Assembly: GCA_027972325.1 (NCBI GenBank)
Contig: JAPMOS010000013.1
Location: 62,001 to 126,000, forward strand
Length of the DNA: 64,000 nucleotides
From: Paratrimastix pyriformis
Taxonomy: Eukaryota; Preaxostyla; Paratrimastigidae
Reading direction: 5' to 3'
Every line of letters begins with the position of its first letter. The stretch's first letter is position 1. A model generated the notes under the pieces. The model was not told the DNA's origin, made no database searches, and was given only the letters and a program-made list of their open reading frames with translations. This document shows, one piece after another, positions 55,201 through 64,000 of this stretch. Both the position numbers and the translations under genes were made by a program.

Positions 55201-58200
55201 TTACGAGTAGATGGTGACGACCTCGGTGCCCGTGCCGCGGACGAGGACCACGCGATCGAGGCCGTCCGTCAGCACGGCCAGGTACTCCATATCTGCACAC
55301 CGGAGAACACGCCCATCACCAGCACGAGGAGGAGAGTCGTGTGAGTGGTGTGAGGAGAGGGATGGTGGAGAGGAGGGGCAAGAGGGGAGGGGTGGAGGAA
55401 CGGACAGTCCGCACCGCCGACGCCGAGGGCGTTGGGGTTGGGCATGTTGAGGAAGACCAGCGAGGCCTCGGAGCTGTGGTCGAGGATGGCCTTGTTCAGC
55501 TGCAGGGCCGTGTTCATCTGCTTCACCCGGACCGCAGCGTCGGCCGGGGTCTCGTCGGAGGCCGACCGGCCGGTGGCGGCAACATCCGACAGGCCGAACG
55601 GGAGCGGGCGGGGGGCTGCGGCGGGGGCGGGGGCGCCCGGGGCGGCGAGGGCTGCGGGGCCGGCAGCGGCAGCGGCCGCGGCATCGGCGGGCGGGCTGGT
55701 GGGCTGCGGGGCGGCGCCCTCGTTCCCGCTCTCGTCGGCGCTGGTGTCGCCGTCCAGCCGGTCGATGCCCTCGTTGTCCGAGCCCTGCCCCACCACACGG
55801 CCCCACGAGACGCACCCGGAGAATGAGGCAAAACGGTGAATGGGGGGGGGGGGGGGGGGGGGGACATCATCAGAGGGACAGTCCATACCAACGGGGAGGA
55901 GGAGGAGGGTCAGGGGAGCGGGCAGGTGGGCGGGGAGCGGGCAGGTGGGCGGGGAGCGGGCAGGTGGGCGGGGCAGCGGCGACGGACCCGATACGAGCGG
56001 GGCGCGTGGGGCAGGCGCTTGGGCCGCCTGTGGGAGGGCGCCCGGTGCAGGTGGCGCGACTCGAGCCCGAGGGTGGGCGACTGGGCGGGGGTGGCGGAGG
56101 CGGTGTCGGTTGCGGTTGCGTCCATCCCGGCCGCGGCGGCCATCTGGCGCTGCAGGTCGGCCAGGCTGGGGGCCGAGGGGATGGTCGGCTGGGCAGGGGC
56201 GGGGGCGGGGGCGCCGCGGGCCGCGGCAACGTCGGCGGCCATCTCGGCGGCACGGCGCGCCTGGATGGTGTGGCCGCTGTGGACTTGGCCTGCGGAAGGG
56301 AGGGGAGAAAAAGAGAACGGGTGGGATGAGCGATGAAGATGGTGATGGTGACGCTTGGGTGATTGGGCGATGATGACGATGATGCTCGGGTGACGGTGGT
56401 CACGGTCTTTAGAATGGGCAGGGGGGCGGGCACAAGGCGAGCAGGGGGGGCCAGACCCTCGTGGGTGTTCTGGGGCAGCACGGGCAGCACGCCCTCGACG
56501 GGCCGCATGGGCTGGCCAATGGTGGGCATCCGGGAGAGCGTTCCCCAGCCCTTGCCCCGGGTGCTGAAGGATTCCATCTCGCGGACGAGCCGCTGGCGCT
56601 CGCGCATGGCCAGGGTCACCTCGAAGGTGTTGCCCAGGACCTCGTTCGAGGCCAGCTCGATAATCTCGACGGAGGCCTCAATGCGCAGGTTGTAGAGGTA
56701 CTCCTTGAGCAGCTGCTCCATCCGGACCGAGTTGTCCTCCATCTCGGCCACCGAGAAGATCCGCAGCCGGCAGCCGCGCCACTGCTTCGACCGGCGCAGC
56801 AGGTTGCCCAGGGCCAGCAGAAGACCACCGTCCTGCACAAGCCACCAAACGTCGATGGTGCCGGGCTGCGGGGGGGGTCGACCGGAACGAAGGAAGGAAA
56901 AAGTGAGAAGCGGGCCGGGGATGCCGACTGGCGCAGGGTCGGGTGATGGTGCAGGTCGGGTGGTGATCGTGGTGGTGGTGGGTGGCAGACGGACGCGAGG
57001 GGCAGGACTCGTCGGGGAAGGGCCGCTCGGGCTTGACGCGAAGCATGACCACCGACCGCTGCAGCAGCCCAATCCGCTTGATACCGTCGACGAAGGTGCT
57101 GGCGATCTTGGGGCCTCCCGCCAGCGCTCGGGCCAGCCGAGGACGATCATGTTGGGCCGCAGCTGCCCCAGGCCGGCGCATTGGACCCTGCGGCGGCACA
57201 TGAGATGGAATGGGAGTCAGAAGCGGCGAAATTGGGGCGGGGGCGGGGGCGGGGGCGGGGGCGGGGGCGGGGGCGGGGGCGGACAGGGTGCTGATGCCCT
57301 CGGCAAAGTCGCGGGCGATGATGGACTCGGAGAAGGCGTCCAGGTTGAGCTTCTCGACCTTCCGCTTGGCGAAGTCGTTCTCCTCGACCAGCTTGGCGGC
57401 GTTGGCCTTGTTGGTCTCGCCGAACATCATCGTGCCGACCATCGTCAGACCCTCGGCGTCCCGCAGCTGGCTGACGAACCGGATCAGGTTGGTCTCCAGG
57501 GTCACGGGGGGCGCCCGGTGGGGCCGCAGGGAGGTGGTGGCCTGGCCCTGGAACCCCAGCGGGGTCCCCGAGGGCGAGGGCGAGGCCGCAGGGGAGGGCG
57601 ACGCGCCGGCGGAGGCGGAGGCGGCCGGGGCGGCTGCGGGGGCCTGGGGCTTGGGCTGGGCCAGCTGGGCGGGGGCGGGGCGGGGCAGGGCCGAGCCGGA
57701 GAAGCCGGACCCGTCGATGACCAGCGGGGGGGCCGTCAGCACCTTGGCCGTGAGGGAGGCGGCCTTGACGACGGCCTCGGGGACCACGTACCGCTGCCGG
57801 GTGATCTCATCGGCCACATCGTGCAGCTTGGACAGGACCAGCAGCTGGGGCCGCCAGTTCTTGGCGTGCAGCTTGGTCCGCTCGAGGGCCAGCAGCGAGT
57901 TGCGGGCCTCCTGGAAGCGCAGGCCCTTGATGCCGTCACCCCAGGTCACCTCGACACTGCACAGCACAGAGAGACCGGTGCGTGCGTGTGTGAGCGTGGT
58001 GCCGAGGGCCAGAGGAGAGGAAATAGCACAGCCGCAGACAGCCAAACCAACAACAGCACAGCACGGACCCCTTGTACTCGATGTACTTGTATACGGAGAA
58101 GGCCAGCGCGTAGGCGAAGAGGGCCATGTACCACGAGATGAGGAACATGAAGCAGGTCTGCAGGACGGCCCCGGCCAGGGCGGTGGACCAGTGGAAGTAC

Positions 58201-60041
58201 TTGAAGCGGGGCCGCCAGTTGGGCGAGTTGACGATGGACAGGATGAAGCAGGCGATGTTGACGAACGAGTAGGTGATCAGGAAGAACCTGCGGGGAGGCG
58301 GGGGTGGGGCAGGGCAGGGCGGGGCCATGGGGGAAGCGAATGAGACCAGGATCGGATGGGTGGCGGCGGTGGCTTGGGGCGAGGCGGGGCGGGGGGAGGG
58401 GGGCGGGGGAAGGGGGCACGGACATGGAGATGACGGGTGCCACGATGTTCAGGTTGCCCGTCATGATGCAGCTCATGGCCAGGATGAAGATGGGCAGCAG
58501 GGCGCGGCTCGACGCCGCAGGAAGGGCATGGTCCCATCGATGGCCACGGCCTGCAGAATACGGGGGCGCCGGCCAGGAACTGGATGCCCGAGCCGAGCGT
58601 GCAGAAGAGCACCCGATCTGGGTGACCAGCGGGTGGGGCCAGCCGTGGTTGATGATCAGGATCGAGTCGGACTTCAGCATCGAGGCGGGCGCGACGGTGG
58701 CGAAGAGGACGATACTGATCAGGTAGATGCACGAGGTGGTCACGTTGGCCGCCACCGAGCCCGCGGGGATGTTGCGCTGGGGTCCTTCAGCTCCCGGGAC
58801 CGGTTGGCGCCGGACATGATGCCTGCGGGTGGGTGGGGGGGGGGGGGGGGGGGGGCGAGGGCAGGTGAGCCTCTCAACCCACAGGGAACAGCCAACCACC
58901 CGGTGGTCGCATCACCGGGGCAAGGGAGACGAAAGGGGAAGCCGACCTGTGACGGCCGGGAAGAAGTTGCCCATCAGCACGTTGAAATCGAAGCCGGTGT
59001 CGTAGTGGGGTTCCCAGTTGGCCGACAGGTTGTTCGAGCTGAGCTTGTAGCCTCTGGGGGAGAGAGATGAGGCGGGGTGGAAGGCAAAGACAGGGACAGA
59101 CTCCTCGGCATCGCCGATGAAGATGCCCAGATACATGGCCAGCAGAGTCGTCACCAGGCAGACCAGGAAGAAGTGGCCCACCTTCGAAATCTGCCCCCCA
59201 CCCGCCACGCCACACAAACGGCAGAAAGCCAGCAAACAACAAAAATAATAACACATGTCAGTCGGATGCCGAGACCGACAAGCCCCATCCCTCTCCGCCC
59301 ATTTTATTCCCCCCCCCCCCCCCCCATCGTCAGACAGACCAACTTCATGCCAGCGAACACGATGCCAAATAGGATCAGTGTTAGGATGGCACCGAAGATT
59401 TGCATGTCGAAGTTTTGAGTGAGCCGGGCATTCGGGAAAATTTCCTGGAACACTTCTACGAAGCCAAGAACTTCCATAGAAGTAGCGACGGCTTGGGCCT
59501 GAAGAAGGGGACATGAATACTGGAGGAAAAACCCAATTGATGCAGACAGTCGAGAAGAGAATACCCACAGCACCACCGAACTCAGGGCCAAGATACCGCG
59601 AAATCATGTAATAAGAACCACCCGACTTGATACGCCCATTGGTGGCGACAGCGGACATGGAGAGAACAGAGAAAAAGGTCTAGAGAAAGAAAGAAGGCAG
59701 AGTGGGCAAATCCAGTGGGAGGAAACTGAACGAACCGAAAGGCAGCAAAGTCCAGCAATAGTCAGCGCAACTCCGCACCCACCCTGGCCCACAACGGTTG
59801 GAATCAGCACGAAAATGGGGGCACCCAAAATGGCTTCGCACACGGGAATGAACACACCCGACATGGTGCCAAGCTTGGTCGACTTCTTGCCGTCAGCCTC
59901 GGCATCCTCTTCGGGAGGCGCAAGTTTCACGATCTGGTTGGCGACCTTCCCATCCTGGAACAGTGCGCTCGTGGTAGCAGCCCAAGTAGCGCTGTTTAGA
60001 TCTGAAAGTTCGTGGTACTGCCCAGGGTTTCGCGTTTCCAT
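55201..60041 (-). CDS. SLC12 cation-chloride cotransporter, KCC-type
   Basis: Electroneutral K-Cl (or related) cotransporter of the plasma or vacuole membrane. ATG 60041 ([12 protein letters not shown]). Cytosolic start, then [58 protein letters not shown], a long external loop, [18 protein letters not shown], further helices to FYLI-type [13 protein letters not shown] and [11 protein letters not shown]. The C-terminal cytosolic domain has [45 protein letters not shown] and ends [10 protein letters not shown] then EVVTIYS, exactly where KCCs end. The loop 57480-57700 is Pro/Ala-rich. At least five one-base frame slips fall in conserved stretches at 57110-57113, about 58506, 58556, 58612-58614 and 58779-58782, so the gene is either miscalled here or decayed. 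Donors mostly GTC. Confidence 0.88.
57236..57282. repeat. GGGGGC array
   Basis: Seven to eight GGGGGC units in an SLC12 intron (GCCCCC in the transcript). Confidence 0.85.
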
Positions 60042-60258
60042 GTCGCAAGAAAGGCCTCTTTGGGAAGAGGTCACTTTGCTCGACAGAAGAACCTGATCAG
60101 GATCCGCTATTTTCTAATTTGACCTCGTTTTGAAAGCACTCTCTGCGTCATTCCTTCTCGTGTGCCCATCGGTGAGAACACATGCAATCCTATGCCAAAC
60201 ATCATTTGCATTGGCTTCGTTTTCCCCCGATGTTCAGCGACATCTTTTCGGCGTGGAA
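60042..60258. promoter_or_regulatory. Divergent start region, SLC12 and Sfi1-like
   Basis: 217 AT-rich bases between divergent ATGs; no motif recognised. Confidence 0.4.
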
Positions 60259-63200
60259 ATGCCCGAAGGTTTGGGGGCCCTCTTGGAACTCTGGATTGAC
60301 CTGGCTTCTCGCCTGATTGGAAAATGGTCGATTTTTGTACCGGTGTATTTTGTTCCTACCGCCTGCCGCTTTTTCTAGTCTCTTCGCCCAGAAGGCGACC
60401 CACCCGTTTGCGACCCTCCTCGACCTCTTGAGTGCCGATGTCCCAGCCATCGGACCTCCGACTCGGCGCCCACAAGAAAGTCTCCTCGACCGAAGCCACC
60501 CCAACTTCATCATCATCGTGTGCTGCGCCCTGGATGCCCTCTTCACCCAGCTGGCCGGGGCGGCCACGCCTGCCTCCCCGGGGCCAAACCCCCCGCACGC
60601 CGCGACGCGCGACTCTGTCGGACTGCTGCTCAGGCTGCTCTATCGAACCCCACACCCGCTCCGGGGGGAACTCCTGGCAGTGCTCCTGCAGGACCACAGA
60701 ATCCCCTCGATCGCGCTCCCCCGGGCCGCACCCCCGCTCAACCGGCCTGCCACAGGGGCCTCGCCGGCCCTCTCGCTGACCCTGTCGCCCTCCCCCCAGA
60801 TTCTGACGGGGACATTCCGCCTGACCACGTCGGTGGATGCCACCGGGGGCCTGACCGCAGAGGGATCCGTACCCCGGGGCAATAGCGGCCCCCCGTCACC
60901 CTGCAGCACCCCCCGTGGCCCCGGCACAATGACGCCTCCCACAAGAGCTCCGGGGTTCTCGTTCCTGGGTGCTGTGGACGCCGCCTCACCGGGCGGGTCG
61001 TCGGCCGATGCGGGCCTGGGCCTGCCGGTGGCTCCGCCCCCGGTGAGCGTAACCTGGGCCCAGTTCGTGTGGGCCCTGGCCCACCAGATGCGGCGCACGG
61101 TCCTCCACAACTACCTCCGACCCTGCTTCCTGGCCTGGAGGTGGTACCACGCCCAACGGAGCTGTCTCATGCGCAGGCAACTCCGGGCCGCCCCGGCGGC
61201 TCCGCCCCGGGTGATACCGACGCTCCTGTTCGCCCCGCCCCGCAGCCCCATGGCGCGTCCCCAGGGCTCCCTCCTGCACCAGTGGGCCCAGTGGCACCCC
61301 GCAAAAGAGGCGGCTGCCAGACGGCCCTCGGGGGGCGCGGCGCTCTGGCGGACTTGCATTGAGTGGGCCTCCGGGTTGCGCCAGGCCCAGGGCGGGGCAG
61401 CGGGAGGCCTCCTTGTCGAGGCTGCTGCTCCTGACGGGTCCCCGCTCCAGCCCCGTCAGTCTGGTCGCTCAGATGTAGAGTGCGAGGACTTTGCCGCGTC
61501 TCGGTCCCTACCTGGCCCTTCCTCGCCGCCGCGCCGGCCATCACCGCCGCCGCTGCCACCACGCACCCCGGGCCCCCCGCTCTCGCACACGCCCCACACC
61601 TCGTCGCCCCTCGTCCACGTCTTCACGCGGCCATCCAGCAGCTCCCGTCGTCTGGCGGCGACACAAGTCACCACCCCGAACGAGGAGGCCCACCTCCGAC
61701 CCGAAGACCTCCCTGTGTTGCTGCGCTGGCTGGGGCTCCGCAATGCCCGCGGCGAGTCCGTCCCGCCCATCCGCCCATGGCCACCCGCCGGGCCGGCCGC
61801 ACACCCGCTGGCCGACTTGGGCGGCAGTCTGCCTCCCCCCCCGGTGCCGCACCACTCGCCGCAGGACCCGGCGGCCTCGCCAGCCGCCTCGGTGCTCAGC
61901 CTCGACCCTGGCGCCTGTTCTGGGTCGCCATCGGGCCGCGTGCGGCACCACCACCGCCACCACCACGGGCCTCCTCCCCCCCGGGCATCGGCCCTCGCCC
62001 GCACGCTGGTGCTCATGCGTGAGGAGCCCAGCGGGCCGTCCCTGCCCGCCAGCCAGACCTACCTGCCACCCCTGGCCCCCGGCCTGCGGCTGGGCGACCC
62101 GACCCGGGGCTACCTGCCTGGGGTCGCCCGCCAGCCGTCCCTCTGCGCCGGTCTCTGCGCGGCCCCGTGGGGCCCACGGTGCGCGTGGGGTGGCTGGGGC
62201 CGCTGGGTCCGGGGGCGCCGCTGGGAGACCTGGCGGGCAGCCCTGGCCGTGTGCGCGGGCGGCATGGAGAGACGCCGGTCCGTGGCTGTGGCACTGCGGT
62301 GAAGGGGGGAGGAATAGAAAGAGGGGGAGGGGGGAGGGCAGGGGCAGGGAAGCCTTCTGCATCGCCGCGCCATGAGCCTGCTTCCGCTTTCTCATTCCAT
62401 CACGACTCCGCAGCCGGGCCTGGGGCGCGTGGCGTGCCGCCCTGCTTGGCGCGCGCCGTCAGCGGCTGGCCGATGCCTTCGCAAGGTGGCGGGCTGGAGT
62501 TGCCCGTACGAAGGCAGCGGCCAGCCTCCAGGCCCGGGCGAGCGACCACCGTGCCCAAGAGACGGCACTGGTCTGTTTCCGCTCGCGCCTCCCTTCCGGC
62601 GGCTCATCCCTTTGATAGCTCGCCCGTCGGGCCCTTCGGCTGTGGAGCGCGGTGTCCCAGGTGTCGCATGCCCACAGCCGGGGCCTGACCGAGGAGGCCT
62701 GGTGTGGCTGGCGCGCCGTCTTCTCCCGCCGGGCCACGGCCGTGGCCGTTCAGGGGCGCGCCAAGGCCCGGGCGACTCGGCAGGCCTGGGAAGCCTGGCG
62801 GGAGCAGCTCGCACGAAGGTCGGCCGCTTGCGCCCCGGTTCGATTCTCACCCGCGTTTTTTTCTTTCTCTCCAGACAACAGTTCCGCGAGCGCTTCCAGG
62901 CGCACTGGCTGATCCGCCAAGTCCTTGCCGAGTGGTCGGCGCATACAACCGGGTGCCTGGCGGCCCGCAGGCTGTGGCTTCACCGGTGTTGGAGTCGCTG
63001 GGTCCTCTACACTCGTGTCTGCAGACGTCTTCGATCGGGTCTGAAAGGCCTCCGCATGCGGAAGACCTTCCAGGCGCTCCGGAATCATGCCGCCCGCAGG
63101 GTCTGTCGACCAGCAGCGATCCCGGCCAGACATCCTTTTATTTTTTGAACACAGAGACTTAAGAAGGCACACGCTGAGGCAGCGTTGGGCTTCGTGGCAT

Positions 63201-63511
63201 CGCGTTACTGCCGTCATCTGGCGTTGACCGTCTTCTACCAGTGGCGCCTCGTGCATCGGATCCTCAAGTGGCGAAGACGCAGGGTCTGCCGTTGGAACGA
63301 CACTTCCAACCCTCATCTCCTTCTTGTGCTTCAGACATTGATTCTGGCACGGGGCTTCTTTGATCGGTGGAGAAATTTCCACAGCAGGGCCGCGGAGGCC
63401 CGCGAAGAGGCGGTCGCTCTTTACACAGACCAGCATCGGGCCATCACACTTGGTCGGTGTTTCGAAGCATGGCGCATGTGGGCAACGAGGGCCCAACGGT
63501 ACGCTTACTAA
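60259..63511 (+). CDS. Sfi1-like centrin-binding repeat protein, 958 aa, 8 exons
   Basis: Likely component of centriole, basal-body or spindle-pole fibres that binds centrin. Exons: 60259-60326, 60379-62298, 62414-62570, 62619-62818, 62875-63100, 63155-63283, 63335-63511 (2877 nt, in frame). Donors GTCGAT, GTGAAG, GTCTGT, GTCGGC, GTCTGT, GTCTGC. The C-terminal third is a row of Trp-centred repeats about 25-35 residues apart: AWGAWRAAL, AFARWRAGV, ALRLWSAVS, AWCGWRAVF, AWEAWREQL, VLAEWSAHT, CWSRWVLYT, VFYQWRLVH, FFDRWRNFH, CFEAWRMWA, matching the Sfi1 pattern of Leu/Phe then W-K/R. The N-terminal part is helical then disordered. ATG 60259 chosen because the first 52-nt intron restores the frame. 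Seven exons are what I could place. Confidence 0.78.
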
Positions 63512-63648
63512 GAGATGCGTGCCCGCCGCCAGTTTTCTGTCCCTCTTTCGACCGGCCGCGCCTATCCCCGCGCGGTCGTCAACACTAGTCTCTCCCTCTC
63601 TCCTCCCTCTCTCTTCGGTCTTTTCGCGGCGGCTCTCCTCGGTTCTCG
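63512..63648. promoter_or_regulatory. Gap before the DMT transporter gene
   Basis: 137 bases, pyrimidine-rich (CTCTCCCTCTCTCC). 3' end of Sfi1-like and start region of the next gene. Confidence 0.35.
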
Positions 63649-64000
63649 ATGTCTTCCGCTGCGCCTGCAAAATATGTATTGATTATACACTGGGGCCTTG
63701 CCATCCTCGCGCATTGCTTCTTTGGCTCGTTTCCAGTCCTCACGCGCTATTTTCAAGTCATCGGCGGGTTGCCAGGGCTCTGTGCCAACTCTGTCTCCTA
63801 TTCCATTTGCTTGTTGATTACTGTTGCTTTCTGCTTCAAAAAAATTCAGCCCAAGATCATCCGTAATCCCTGGGGCTGGGGCTTCGTGGGCGCCGCAGTG
63901 ATCCGTCTGTTGTGTGCCTCTATACTCTTTGGTTCCACACTGAATGTTTTTGTTCCCATGGTGGTCCTTCCGACAGGCTCCATCACCAACATGCTGGCCT
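63649..64000 (+). CDS. DMT (EamA)-type membrane transporter, N-terminal part only
   Basis: ATG 63649 opens MSSAAPAKYVLIIHWGLAIL, then two hydrophobic helices (LAILAHCFFGSFPVL and SYSICLLITVAF) separated by a short loop. A probable intron at 63905-63977 (GTCTGT ... CCGACAG) joins AAVIR to SITNMLA, a sequence typical of the third helix of drug/metabolite transporters, where an R-x-x-TN motif is common. The window ends inside the gene. Reading through without the intron is also open, so the junction is inferred from the donor rule. Substrate unknown. Confidence 0.6.
   Translation, partial: MSSAAPAKYVLIIHWGLAILAHCFFGSFPVLTRYFQVIGGLPGLCANSVSYSICLLITVAFCFKKIQPKIIRNPWGWGFVGAAVIRLLCASILFGSTLNVFVPMVVLPTGSITNMLA

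Overview
This is a GC-rich, intron-rich nuclear window from a free-living eukaryote, probably a flagellated single-celled one. Evidence for that: spliceosomal introns in most genes, an alpha-tubulin, a ropporin/RSP11-type radial-spoke protein and an Sfi1-type centrin-binding-repeat protein (both cilium/centriole parts), a KCC-type cotransporter, an NDR-family kinase, CUL4 and TOP3B. I cannot place the lineage. I saw no rRNA, tRNA, CRISPR or mobile element that I could support.

Layout, left to right: TOP3B (-, 3' end cut off by the window edge); an ABCC transporter (+, 18 exons resolved); alpha-tubulin (-); a candidate small spliced locus (-); pantothenate kinase (+); F-box/LRR protein 1 (+); ropporin/RSP11-like (-, 7 exons resolved); beta-mannosidase (-); NDR-family kinase with a very long disordered tail (+); ABCF2 with an RWD-like N-terminus (-); CUL4 (-); MT-A70 methyltransferase (+, 8 exons resolved); F-box/LRR protein 2 (-); a long disordered protein of unknown function (+); KCC-type SLC12 transporter (-); Sfi1-like protein (+, 8 exons resolved); and the start of a DMT-type transporter (+, cut by the right edge). 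Gaps between genes are mostly 100-300 bases; the longest are 529, 744 and 834 bases of convergent 3' flank. The genes do not form a pathway; what links some of them is cilium and centriole biology (tubulin, RSP11, Sfi1) and ubiquitin ligases (CUL4, two F-box proteins).

The most unusual feature is the splice signal. In the fully resolved ABCC gene all 17 introns begin GTCYGY (GTCTGT, GTCTGC, GTCCGT or GTCCGC) instead of GTRAGT, and nearly every other intron I could delimit begins GTC. This rule restored open, family-consistent reading frames in ABCC (1485 aa), the RSP11-like protein (229 aa), the MT-A70 protein (575 aa), Sfi1-like (958 aa) and F-box 1 (687 aa). Introns near gene starts are tiny (45-70 nt) and lie in AT-richer DNA; downstream introns are long and stuffed with microsatellites and G/C homopolymers. 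Several conserved exons carry one-base length discrepancies, mostly in G/C runs, which look like consensus errors.
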